A stretch of DNA of 64,000 nucleotides from NCBI RefSeq assembly GCF_901709675.1, contig NC_051092.1:2422491-2486490 (forward strand), in the 5' to 3' direction. The notes beneath the pieces are model-generated. The model was not told the DNA's origin. It saw only the letters and a program-made list of their open reading frames with translations, and did no database searches. Position numbers and translations under genes: made by a program. This document shows, in pieces, positions 12,278-29,531 of the stretch; within the stretch, counting starts at the first letter, position 1, and each line of letters opens with the position of its first letter. The stretch comes from Syngnathus acus. Lineage: Eukaryota > Chordata > Actinopteri > Syngnathiformes > Syngnathidae.

Positions 12278-12755
12278 GCTAGCCGAGTTGTTTTTACTCT
12301 TGGTAAAAATTTGGTCGATCACTTTCCCACAACAACCAACGTTAAAACTACCTTGAGTAAAGAAGGTATTCCAGTTCCCAAGTTATTTAAAAAAAAAAAA
12401 AGTTTTAGCAGAGTCCGCTAGCCCCAAAAAGGCTGTTCTGTTATTTTTAAAACTCCAGCCCACCACGCTGAAGTGGTCGACGAAAAATGCACCGAAAAAC
12501 TACCCGCTTGACTCGGGTATGTGCCACAGCTCACCTCGCAGAATCCCCGATTGTAGCTTAACAGGTCACAAATAATCACCAGAAAATTCAAAAATGAAGG
12601 AAAAGAAGAAAAAAATATCGTCTCGGTAATCGGTACGAGTTTAGTTTCTTGTCACGCGCGAGCTAACGTACTTCCCGCGACCGTTAGTCATGTGGTGCCG
12701 TGCAGCCAATCAGAGCGCAGCTAGGAAATCTGAAAAAATGGTGTTCCACATGAAA
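12278..12755 (-). promoter_or_regulatory. wee1 5' UTR and promoter region
   Basis: Upstream of the wee1 start the DNA turns moderately CpG-rich near 12630-12700 (CGCGCGAGC, TCCCGCGACCG) and has a CCAAT box within GCAGCCAATCAGAGCG at about 12703. The layout fits a TATA-less cell-cycle promoter. The start site cannot be fixed from sequence. Confidence 0.45.
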
Positions 12756-12773
12756 GGGGGGGGGGGGGGGGGG
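12756..12773. repeat. Poly-G run (18 nt)
   Basis: Uninterrupted G18 between the wee1 promoter and the 3' end of znf143. The bases 12780-13270 are AT-rich and hold no gene; they include several AATAAA-type signals on the minus strand for znf143. Confidence 0.8.
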
Positions 12774-13277
12774 TTGACGTCAAAGTGTACGCTTTGAGAC
12801 CGTTTATAAGTAAACAAAACCTAAGCAAAGTTTCCCCACAACTACATAAATGATATTTTTATTCTATACTACCTATTTAACAATTTTGTATTTAAATATA
12901 TTGAATATATCATTTCATCCAGGATGAATCATTAGTTTAAGTGATTGTAGTTAATCTTTGGTGAATTGTGTGTGGATATTTATTTACCAGTCAATAAATC
13001 CACTGCTTGATGTTTTTATTTATTTATTTCATTACTCTTTATTTTAGAAACAACATTTACTGTACCCTGCACTGTGCATGATCACACCCACCTCTCCATA
13101 ATCTGTTTGGTTGAGAGACAAAATAGTCCAGTTATCAAAATCCTATGTACACTTAAAAACCTTAAAGTCCATTGCATGTGGCGGTGGGAGGGAAACTTTG
13201 AAGGAAGACTTGCGAGTTGGCGTTTGCTTGATTTTTTTTCTTTTAAAGGCTGACTTGATACAGATTCATATCCAATA

Positions 13278-17704
<4,427 letters not shown>

Positions 17705-18003
17705 GCTTCAGCCGCTGAAACGACACAACATGTGAGTGACGAACGTACAGAATCACGGTGACCAGTCGCCGGTGCTGATAGGGCTAGTTGTCGCTAAGCT
17801 GAACATACAAAGGGATTCGACACAAAGTGAAAAGGTTGCTCCGGCAACATAGTGTAGACATCACTGTTCCATTGAATTGTAATTTTGTGGGCATGTGTCA
17901 AATATGTTTCAATATGTTTAGGTGTGTTTTAAGTTTAAGCTAAGAGTGGATATTTTTTATATGGTCATTGTAAATGAATATGGAACATATCTCTTGAGAT
18001 AAT

Positions 18004-18022
18004 GGGGGGGGGGGGGGGGGGG
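18004..18022. repeat. Poly-G run (19 nt)
   Basis: G19 upstream of the first coding exon of znf143, presumably inside a 5' UTR intron. Confidence 0.8.
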
Positions 18023-18366
18023 TTGTGTACACCCAACATTTATTTTGGGGGGGACAGTATTAATTGACACACACACACACATTTGATCTTAAAGTTTTCA
18101 AAATTAACATTTTGCATGTATCAGACATATCAATACAATCACATCAGTGAATATCACGAATGATTTATATGTACATGCATTTATTTTTCGTATTTGTATA
18201 CTTTCAAATACTCGAACCAACTAAAACATACATGAATGCATCGCTTGAATAAAGTTATCCTCTTGTTTGCAACTTCTAAAGGCTGACACTTAACCATTTA
18301 ATCGGTATACCGCCCCGTTTATGCTGCTTTAGGCACTATGCATGTAAATATGAACAAATTGAACAC

Positions 18367-18391
18367 ATATATATATATATATATATATATT
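18367..18391. repeat. AT dinucleotide microsatellite
   Basis: About twelve AT repeats upstream of znf143. A shorter CA run lies near 18070. Confidence 0.85.
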
Positions 18392-18419
18392 GTGGCGTAA
18401 ATATTTGTCACACTCAAGG

Positions 18420-18960
18420 GCGCACACTTCTTAGCATCCGCACTAACTGCGGCAGCTAAGCACTGGCACGACTTTGAAAGCCGTCGTTCCGGTTAACATG
18501 AATATTGTTACGAAATTGCCAACTAAAAGTGTGTTCAAATTCGCGTTCGTAAACCGATTTGGAAGTAGCTCAAGTGGTAAAAGGTGAGCTAAACAAGGTT
18601 AGCCGCAGAACTACCGCCGCTTACTCGCGTTTAGGAGGCGAGACGGGCTCATTAATGATAACATAAGCATTTTTTCGCCCGCCGCCAACTTGTCAATGTT
18701 ATCGACGACGTTAAAAACAACATTCGCCGTCCATCCGAGTAGCCCCAGCCACAGCCAGCCACACCCTCTGGTCGGGTGACGGCAGTGGGAATACTGCACA
18801 CTGGGTAAAAACCAATTTATATACGAACCTCGGGAAAAATTTCCAACAATTCCTCCTGTTCGACCACCATGCACCAGTGCAGGAAACACTCGACACCCGG
18901 AACGTGTATGAAAACATGACGCAAACAGCCATGGCCCGCCTTTACAATGTTCACCCGCAT
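18420..18960 (-). promoter_or_regulatory. Probable znf143 promoter and 5' untranslated exon region
   Basis: A CpG-enriched stretch about 0.7-1.2 kb upstream of the znf143 start codon (many CG dinucleotides between 18420 and 18900), after which the minus strand runs into the coding exon through an acceptor at 17705 (TTTCAG). Human ZNF143 also has non-coding or alternative 5' exons. The exact exon cannot be set; one possible minus-strand donor lies near 18828. Confidence 0.35.
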
Positions 18961-19163
18961 TTTGATTGGCCGATACTTGCGAGGACATCTCCCATTGGCC
19001 AAAGTGAATGTCCATCTTATAGACAAATACGTAAAGGCCTCAATGAGTGGTTTAGACCGCGGCTGTGATGCGTCAGCACGCCAGCCATCTTGGAAGGGGC
19101 GGCTATGACAATGAAATGGACTGAACTTCATAGAGACAACTGAAAACGTGCCGTTATTTGTGT

Positions 19164-19222
19164 CAATCAAGTTTATTTATATAGCCCTTGATCACTGACA
19201 AGTCTCAAAGGGTTTCAACATG
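19164..19222 (+). repeat. Fragment of a dispersed fish repeat
   Basis: The motif AAGTTTATTTATATAGCCC followed by AAGTCTCAAAGGGTTTCA resembles a widespread teleost interspersed element; I recognise only the motif, not a named family. The next 600 bases (19222-19820) are CpG-rich without a supportable gene, and 19690-19745 (GCATTCAAGGAGG, GGAAGTC) also looks repeat-derived. Confidence 0.35.
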
Positions 19223-19954
19223 GACTGTGTTGTCAAGGTGATGATATACTACATAGCGATTATGCGTACTCTTACATTTTGCCACATCCATTATGGCGAC
19301 GCCATCAACGTCCGACTTAGACAGTTACGCGTCCTTTTCGCGTGTCACTGCTCCTTCCCAAAGAGGGTGGACATACTAGTCTCATACACGTTCCCGGGCC
19401 CCTGTCAGGCGCCATTCCGCGTCCCTTTTCGTATTGTTCGACGCATTTCAACGTTTGCGTTGTCTCACAAACAGAACGCCATAGCTCGAACACGCGAGGG
19501 ACGGTCATCGCCCGATGCAGAATCGGTGCGCGCGGCTTCCTCCTGCTAACGATTGCCGACTCGAGCGTCGTGCCAGACGAGTTGGGCGTCCATGTTGAAA
19601 ACAAGGCCGTGTGGGAAAACAGAAGGGCAGTGTGGGCAATGCAGTCTGACCGACTTTGAGAGCACCTGAACGCACCACGGCTAACTAATGCTGCATTCAA
19701 GGAGGGTGGGAAGTCAGATTTTCCCAATTCCGACCATTTTCTGAACGCCAAACATCGTTGATGTCGCTCATGACTGTCAGTTCCAACAAAGACAAAATTA
19801 CGATTTCATAATTTAAAAAACTTTATTGTGAGGCTTCATTGTCATTTCATGTTGATAAAAATATACAGGCTACAAAAATAGATAATTGACATAAAAAAAA
19901 TAAATGTTTAGGTTGATGTCACACACACAAGCACACACACAGGTTTGGTTTGGC

Positions 19955-21268
19955 TCAGTGGTTAAATGTGATGCTGAAGGTATCCCCATCACCGTGGGCA
20001 ACCATCTTGGTTTGTTGCTGTGTGCCGGCCTGGTTGGATTCCAGAGCCACTTCCACGTACAAGTTGTCCATTGCATCTTGATTCTGGCCCTGAAGAACAG
20101 GAGAGAAAGTTCAGATAGTAAAGGAGGTGCCTTTCTTTTGGTAAACTAAACACACACCTAATGGCTATCACAAAGTTGGTGATATCTTCTAAAGATTACA
20201 CTGTTTTGACAAGAGAATTTCCTCCTCACCAGAACTTCTTTGGTGGTCTCTCCAAAGCGATGTGGAGTACTATAAATAAGGCAGCATTGCAGAGTATGCT
20301 CACAAAACATGATTTTAATACTTATAAGACAGCAAGTCCAAGTGTTTTGTTATTTAGCACCTCCAAGTGAAGTACTAGATCAACTATATATTTTTTCATG
20401 GTTCATTTGCTTTTATTTTAGTACAATACATAAGATGTTGTCATATCATTTATTGCTTGTGTTTGTTAAAACATGGGAAGAGGGCATTTAAATAAATTAA
20501 TAGTATATTCAATCACAATTGGAATATTGAAGGGGGGGTAACAAATTATTTTTCAAAATCCTTGAATGCTTCAGAAGCTGCAGTACCCATATTATGCTAA
20601 ACGATGTTGTACTCACACGTCCCCTGTATTGAGATGGGTACTCATTTCTGGTCGGCCAGATGTGGTCATGGAAACGAGGCACATGTTCCTTCTCTATGAT
20701 GGAGCCTTGAGCGCACCCCACGGAGTCGTAGAACCTCTGCAACTCACAAACACACTTAAGTCTCATGAAGACTATCTTTGGAGTGTGTGGAGATGATTAG
20801 GTTTCTGACTTTGCATTGAATGTGGGACTCCGCCATGAACTTAATGATGCTGGCAAAGGCCTCCTGCAGCTCCGCCATTGTTTTCTGTAAACAAAAAAAT
20901 ACATGATTTCAGTCTAACTTTTTCTGAATGAGGGACTTTGATTTGTACGATACTTCTTCCTGTTTTGTTCCTAGACTTTCAACCAGAGGCACTATTGAAC
21001 AATGGCTGATGGATGGGAAAGTAGTAATCTGCATTTTTATAGGTTGTGAAGTACTACGGCCCTGTCTCATGGAACAGCAATGGTGTAAAGGTTTGATACG
21101 GTCAGCAGGGCTCACTTTGTGGAGGTCCTTGTTGATCTCTGCCATAGATGTGTAGGTGGGCGGCGGCTTGCTCCAGTGCACCTTCCGCCTGGAGGCCCGT
21201 TCCAGGAGCTCCAGTCCCAGGCGGGCAGACCTTTGCAGAGAATACTCAAGCCCGGCTAGCGTTGCCAT
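19955..21268 (-). CDS. akip1: AKIP1, A-kinase interacting protein 1
   Basis: Four minus-strand exons, all phase 0: 21268-21116, 20884-20810, 20736-20617 and 20089-19955, giving 160 residues (human AKIP1 has 210). The start reads MATLAGLEYSLQRSARLGLE, matching the family's SLQRSARLALEVLERAKRR helix, and then HW. The C-terminal exon DNLYVEVALES...GDTFSITF matches the human ISKDLYIEV...YSVTVG ending. Known role: a small nuclear and cytoplasmic protein that binds the PKA catalytic subunit and modulates NF-kB p65. The middle part is shorter and weakly conserved, so identification rests on both ends and on the neighbouring rpl27a. A poly(A) signal is at 19822-19827 (minus). Confidence 0.87.
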
Positions 21269-21559
21269 GATAACGACAGGCTCAACTAGGAGTCGGAAAC
21301 AGCCCAAACATGGTCACTTTTCATTTTTGACATTATGAGAATGAGTTGAATTATTATGTTTGTAATATCAATGGAGGACTTATTCACTCCTTTGGAGACA
21401 ATCAAGTCTCAGAGCACTGTCCTTTGTTTAAATCAAATGAAAATTAAATAATCCTTTGATGATAATCAAAGGAATTGAGTTTACAGCATCAATTTAAAAA
21501 AAATATATATTATAATTTAGAAATACATAAGAAACCGTAATAATCATGTATAAAATGTT

Positions 21560-22070
21560 TTTTTTTACTCACCCACCGAAAAATGACGAGAAAATGTCAA
21601 CTCTAAAAGTTATCAAATATTTCATTCCACGTGCATGGGGAGCTTGTAGTGATAGTTAGCCCCGACCTTGTTTTTTTTCTCCGTAAACTTGTTACCCTCA
21701 CTGGTTTGACAAATCGCGGAACTTTAGTAGAAGTATAGCGAGAAGTTTGGAAGTAGAAATGATGTGATTAGTTTGCTATATTAGCGCGCTGTCACGAAGT
21801 CTCGCGCGAGATAATGCGATTAGGCAATTGCGGCTGCGTAAAAATGGAGCGATCTAAAACGTCAGCATGTCAAACATTGGACTAGAGAATACCTTAGCTT
21901 TGACTCGTCACCTTGAGCTTCCCAAGTTACACTTCCCACAACAGCAGAAGAGGACAAGAACGCGGACAAGCCTTCGATTTATAAGGCCCGCCTTCCGGAA
22001 ATGAACAGGTCACGTGCGTGCGCAAGCCTGCGTCAACTTCTCCGCCATATTGGACAGGGCAATTCTATGC
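21560..22070 (-). promoter_or_regulatory. akip1 promoter and 5' UTR region
   Basis: CpG-containing DNA upstream of akip1 with an E-box-type CACGTG (about 22012) and CCGCCATATTGGA (about 22040), which fits the YY1-type CCATNTT motif. No TATA box is evident at a useful distance. The start site is not defined. From 22070 to 22600 I see only AT-rich DNA. Confidence 0.35.
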
Positions 22071-22650
22071 ATTTTAGTCATGCATTAATATCTTTTCGAA
22101 ACGATTATCACTTTTAATCTGATAATCATAAATGTTTATTCCTTATATGTGAAGGATGTATAGGAGATAAGCATCAAACACATTTTGTGACGATTTCAGG
22201 TGTTACTGTATGAAATCTTAATGACATTAATAACCATTTTACTTTGGCCCCATTTTTTTTATTCTAGAAACATTGTGTAATTTTGTAATGCATAAAATGC
22301 ACCTTATGTACAGTATGCTTGGAAATTTCTCTTAAGGTTCTGTTGACAAAATACACCTCAATATATTTTTAGCAAATTATGACCACTGTGCCACAATCAG
22401 AAATGTTACATTTTTCAAACGTCATGATCACAGCTAGCAGCAATAATTACCAAAATCTTCTTAGAAAAATTAAAATAAAATTTCGACACAACTGGAACAC
22501 TTTGGAGTTCAAGGTCTTAATTATTTTTTAAAAACATTGACTCATTTGTTGAAACAGAGAAAATCCAATTTGAGGTGGTAGTTAACAAAAAAAGTCTACC
22601 ATCACTTGTGTATTTGTACAGTTTATTTTTTCAAAACAATGACGAGGCAT

Positions 22651-24155
<1,505 letters not shown>

Positions 24156-24804
24156 CTTTGGAGGTTGATCGAGAGAGGAACGGGATTTGGAAACCACGCG
24201 ATTTTCTGTGAGATTTGGCACTCGGTAGTAAATAAACGACAGCGACCTCCAGCGGTTGGTTTAGAAAATATCACTTTTAATGATCACCCAATTTAAGAGC
24301 CAGTATTTTTTAAACTCCAGTGCCATGAAAGTCCTCTAAATAAATATAAATACAAAAAATATTTCGTTATTTTTTTTACCAAATATCATAGTTTTGTTGT
24401 TTCTTTCAATTGTTGTGTTAAAATCGACTATCACAATCTATGAGTATTATAGAAGATGGATGCTCCTTGCCACAAGAGTCCATCAAGGTTTGAAGCAGTA
24501 AATGTACATTCACCTCGGGTGTTGTTTGTGAGCACGGAATGCCCCGGAGAGTAAGTGAAGGCATCATTAGCAGGAGACATCTACTTGTGGGGATTTCACC
24601 TTTTGTCCAATCAAACTCTTCTGGTTTTCTCCCGCATGAGACTTGACTTCAAACAACATAATCATCATCTCTTCTTCAGACTGGGAAAACAGCAGAGTCT
24701 CACAATTTTAACCAGGTAAGAGTGTGAGTAGATCATCAATTTAATTAGATTGCTTTGAATGTATCCAATGATATTCCTGTTTTTCCTTCTGGCAGCTAAT
24801 CACC
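24156..24804. promoter_or_regulatory. Shared divergent promoter of rpl27a (-) and trim66-like (+)
   Basis: Only 649 bp separate the two start codons. A TOP-like pyrimidine tract for rpl27a is at 24171-24180. For the plus-strand gene, a donor GTAAGAG at 24716 and an acceptor GGCAG at 24795 imply a 5' UTR exon ending at about 24715. No other gene is visible between them, so this interval must serve both directions. Confidence 0.55.
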
Positions 24805-26965
24805 ATGGAAAACAAACAAACTGATGGAACTTCCCCATCTTGTGAAAAACATTTGACGAAGACTTTACTTCACAAAATAAGGTAACCCGCACAGATTTTT
24901 TTCATTTCATAAAAAGCAGCAATTTGAATGTACAAAACAGGACCAACTGGGCTATAACATATCGCCTAGTAATTAATACAGAGTAGCAATTGAATCCTCT
25001 GTGGGGAGGGGCAGTGCAACTCTTTGCCCCATTGCAGGAAAACAATTGCTAACTCCTCATCTTACATTCTCTGGCTGTTCTTGCAGGATCCGGCCGGAGG
25101 TCAAAAGCGTTCTGAATAATTCCCGCAAAGCTGTTGTGCGATTGGAACGACTGAACCTGCAGCCATTGGTGTCCGCGGTGCGACTGCCGTGCCAAAACCG
25201 AGCCGAGCTCTCCGAGGAATGCTTGGATTGTTCTTGGCGGGTGCAAAAATGAAGAATTATAAACACAACAAGGATGATTCACGCCAGGAAAAAAAATTGT
25301 TCATGATGAATTTCTTTTCAGAATGAAGTCAATGAAAATGCATCTGACATCCTGGATATCCAAGAGACTGAGGTGAGGGACTTGAGTCACATGACTTGAT
25401 CATGATCTGAGTCTAACTTATTGCCAAACAGCCTGCTACTGTTTTTGTTATTTTGTGTCATCGAAGCGAGTAACACTTAGAGACTTATTTTTGATTTGCC
25501 CATCAATGACTCTTAACTTCAACCTCTGGCAGGATGACATCGCGAGAACATCTTGTATGGAACCACTTCATCCCGACAGCTTTCCAAAAGCGGACCCACC
25601 ATACATTCTGGTTCATTCCAGTAAATCTGACCCAGATATCTTTTACCTGGATCCTGACCGGGAGCTGATCATGGTGCTTGATCTGGAACCGGAAGATCAG
25701 ATACAAGAGTTCAAATGTGTCGAGCCAACCCCGGAAACGGTCCAAGACGAGAGCGAGGAGATGGACAGCGAAGACTTCTGCGCTGTGTGTTTGAATGGAG
25801 GAGATCTTCTGTGCTGCGACCTTTGCCCCAAAGTTTACCACCTGGCCTGTCACCTTCCTTCACTGCTTAGCTTCCCAACGTGCGTCGTTAGCTAATATTG
25901 AGAATGAGAATTGATGTTAAAATATTAACAACTATTAAGTGCTAACAGTTGCTATGCTAATTGATAGCAAGACAGTAACCAGAGTAGATTAAGAGCTAAA
26001 GTAGATGAATAAGGACTTTACCTACTGTTCAAAATGCTAATTGATGCTAAATATGCTAAAATGATGTCTAAGGTGAGGTTCTGCTTTCCTGTAGGGGTGA
26101 CTGGACGTGTACTTTGTGCACGACTGACCACGACCCAGTTGACAACTTCTGCCGCGAAGGAGTCAACGTTCCCTACGCTCTGTCCCACCGTGACCAGAGG
26201 GTATAACAATAACGTAGCGTATGATATTGCATTTGGAGGTGTTACCTAAGCATTTATTTTCTCATCTACAGAGATGTGAGAAATTGACATTACTGCTGTA
26301 CGTTCACCCGCTAAGCGCTCCTTTCCACGAACCTGTCAGTCGTCAGGTCGGTCACCTTAAAACCCTGCCGCCATCTTTTTTCCTGACATTCAATTGGTTC
26401 TTTGGATGCGCTTCAGGCGAGGAACTACTACCAGGTTATAAAGAGACCTGTGGATTTGTCGCTGATCCGCAAGAAGCTGGACAAGAGCAACACTCTGCAC
26501 TACTTCATGCCAGAACTCTTTGTCCACGACGTCCTGCTCATGCTCAAGAACTGCGCTACTTTTAACTATGTAAGTAGTAAAGTATTGTTCTTAGCATAAA
26601 TCTCATATTTGATGTAAGACCAGGAGGACAAATGAGGAAGGGACTTTGAGGACACATTTCAGTTCTCATTAGAGTCGTGGAGCACAAGAGCTTTAAAAGT
26701 CAAGTAATTAGGGCCTCATTAGCGGTGTGATGTTGAAGTCACATAAATGAAACAGGATCTCTGACCTCACTGTTCTGCTCCGGCTTGCCCGCAGCCCGAC
26801 TCGGAGGTGGCCCGGGCCGGTCGAAACCTGGAGGTGTTTTTCCTGAGCAAACTGAGGGAGATCTTCCCCGACAGGACCTTCCCGTCAGCCAACCAGGACA
26901 GGATGGAGCGGGTTCGCCTGCGGTGGCGGCGTGAGGAAGAGGAAGGAAGAAGGACGAGATGTTAG
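24805..26965 (+). CDS. trim66: TRIM66-like PHD-bromodomain protein lacking the TRIM module
   Basis: Exons: 24805-24881, 25087-25240, 25322-25372, 25533-25879, 26095-26200, 26272-26346, 26417-26569 and 26795-26965; phases agree and give 377 residues (human TRIM66 exceeds 1,200). A PHD finger starts at [20 protein letters not shown] and carries all C4HC3 ligands, ending GDWTCTLC. A bromodomain follows ([19 protein letters not shown]) with the acetyl-lysine-binding Asn in CATFNYPDSEVA. An N-terminal AVVRLERL resembles an HP1-binding box. No RING, B-box or coiled coil exists upstream, where rpl27a begins at once. Family role: nuclear reader of histone H3 tails, repressor of the TIF1 group. Poly(A) signal AATAAA at 26980. 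TRIM24/33 are less likely given the rpl27a neighbour. Confidence 0.82.
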
Positions 26966-26985
26966 CAAGATGGATGAGCAATAAA

Positions 26986-29372
26986 AGTATAGCTTTTACA
27001 ACTTTTGAATTTTGCTTCTATTTGATTTGTAATGTTTGTAACTTTTTTACTTTTTCGTAACTTAGCAAATAGTAGTAGCTTAACACAGCGTACAGCAATG
27101 AATCTTTTCGCAAATTATAGCGTAATTCATCGTAACGTATAAGTTAGCATACTAGCTTAGCATATTTTAGGTTGTTGTACCGTAATGTACTATGGAGTAA
27201 AGCATCGTAATGTAATTCAGTGTGAATATTGTAAATTTTCTTAGCATAATTTAGTCTACCTTTTTTTTAACAACTTCATTTTCTTCCATTCGCTAACTTT
27301 TCAAACAACTTACACGGACGTATGATCATTTGTCACAAAAAAAGCCATGAAAAGACATTCCGGTGGAGAAAGTGTGCTGATAAGACAAATGTGTAAACAC
27401 TGGCTCTCAGATCAGAGACCAAGATGATGAAGGGGGAGTGAGTGAGGGGCTTTTAAGGTTCTCATGGAGGACATTCAGACACTTTTGAAGAAACTGAGCA
27501 TAAAATTCTTTTTTTATCTCGACTCGAGCGCCTTATTCCGTGCAGTAAACATCTCAGTCAGGTTTCTTCCTGACCAGGGACGTTCTCTGTTGGGACATCA
27601 AAAGGCAGCCAATGACTGAAGCCGAGCTTCATGTGATGTTTACGAGGAGGTTTGCTCTCCTCCCTCGTGTGTCATTCGAGGTCACTCCTTCTCATTTCCT
27701 CCCTAAGAAGCAATGTTATGAGACGGGATAAGTATGGGAAGTTTTACTTGGATGCTTCATCTGTCTGTCCGCCAGTTTAAAATTAATAATAGCAGACTTG
27801 TGCTGCAACAAAGCCAGGAAGCTCAAATAAAAATGCACAAATAAAACATCAATAATTCCCAGTGAGCCCAAATTTGGGGATAATTCAGGTGCTCTTTTTT
27901 TGTTTGTTTTTTTGCTCGCAATTCTCAACTGATCTGTATCCAAGAAAGGACCGCGTTGATTTTAATGGTTACAGCCCGTCGGAATTTTCTTCAAACTTGG
28001 ACGGATTATCGTCGAGTATGAAAGAGTTGATTTTTTTGAATACGTATATGACATTTTGCTCCGGTCTCGGGGTCACACATGGCAGATTAACCCTTTGAGT
28101 TGAATAAACACAAAAGCTGCCAGACAGATTCCTGGCTGTAAAAGTTATGTAACCACACAAAATAGACGACTTCAATCTTTTTCTTTTCCGTGTGGCCCTC
28201 ATTCTTACCAAAAAACTCTCTGGGCTTAATTAGCTCGCCTCGTGCGAGCGTATATGTGATTTCTAAACACTGCTGAATGAAGCGAGCATGCCATAAACAC
28301 GTTGGACGTATTGATTTCAACTTTTGACGAGGGCGTGCGAAGGCCGCTGTAGCGTTCGATAAACAGGAACAGAGAGAACACCCAAAAAAGGCGAATGACG
28401 TTCGCTTGATTGACTCTGTAATTGAAAAATTCTAACATGGCATGCAAAGAGGCATAAGTACCAATAAAAGCGAACTTGGAAAAGAGTCAAACGTTAAGAT
28501 TTAGAGGCTACGCGTGCCACTTGTTGGGAACTCTCATGCGGTGTGTGTCGGATGCTCCCATCGCACTTTTACGATGTGAGCCTGGCGTGCCGAGCTCGAA
28601 CAGTTGCGGTGAAAAAGTCATCCACATTTTTTCCTTGTCGTGTCACCATAAGAAAATTCAATCAATTGTTTTATTATTTCAATAAAACTGACTTTCCTTG
28701 GAAGTGAGTTTTATGAAGTCTGGATCGAGGAGAAAGTCATAACCTGGAGGAAAACAGACTGGATCTCCAGACTCTATTTGAAAATCCACGTTCTAAAACA
28801 GTTCATTGTTTTCTCATTTGCAAAACGCAACTAAAAAAGCTGTAATGTGCATGCCAGACCACTAGATGGCAATGGCGCACATGTATGTTTTTTGGGGGAA
28901 AACGCATTCTTTTTCACTAGGATACAAATGTTGGAGAAAATTGATGATTCCCTGAGGTCAACCAAAAGGTTATTGATCAATTTACTGTGAATCCATGTCT
29001 ATTTAATATACTTCACCTAATTTTGTTTGGGGATCATTTCAAATTCACTAGTCACAGACTAGTTCGAACCAAAAATAGTGATATTCAATCAACTTTGTGT
29101 CAATCTGTGAAACTGGTTTCTGAAACTGGATTCTCCTTGTGGGAATTAGCCAAAGTAAAAGCCCTGGGATTCACCCAGATGGACTGGTTTGGTTGAATTG
29201 AGTGGTTAGGCCACATCCGGTAAATCTTCACCTTGCAGAAGGTGCAGGAAGGTGTCATCACCTCACGATCACAGACCTTCTGGAACAAGAACAATTAGGG
29301 CACAAGACGTCTCCTCACTGTTTTCCACCAGTGCGAGAAAGGACACAAGCGAGGAAAACAGATGCCGGGAAA
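26986..29372. other. Intergenic, no gene recognised
   Basis: AT-rich DNA between trim66 and rergl with short repeats of the GCTTAGCAT/GTAACGTAA type (27060-27250). Reading frames are short and unrelated to known proteins. A CTCF-like core CCACTAGATGGCA lies at about 28859. Confidence 0.6.
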
Positions 29373-29378
29373 AAAGAG

Positions 29379-29379
<1 letters not shown>

Positions 29380-29422
<43 letters not shown>
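29380..29422. repeat. GA microsatellite
   Basis: An uninterrupted GA run of about 21 units, 110 bp upstream of the rergl start codon, so probably within its promoter or 5' UTR. Confidence 0.9.
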
Positions 29423-29426
<4 letters not shown>

Positions 29427-29531
29427 GAACGCAGAGGGGAGGAGAGCGCTTGTTTTCCCTCCCCTCGCCTCCCTTCTGTTTTGAGACCTGCCTTAAGTTA
29501 AAAGAAATCAAACCAGCGCAGAAGAGCAAGC

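Noticed and set aside
11837-12421. Long plus-strand frame of 194 codons
   Set aside because: It is antisense to wee1 exon 1, whose GC-rich coding sequence leaves other frames open; no domain is seen.
19342-19659. Plus-strand frame of 105 codons in CpG-rich DNA
   Set aside because: No start context, splice partner or domain; the surroundings look repeat-derived.
25087-25251. Premature stop making trim66 a pseudogene
   Set aside because: The TGA at 25249-25251 lies beyond a good donor at 25241; splicing there keeps the frame through to the bromodomain.
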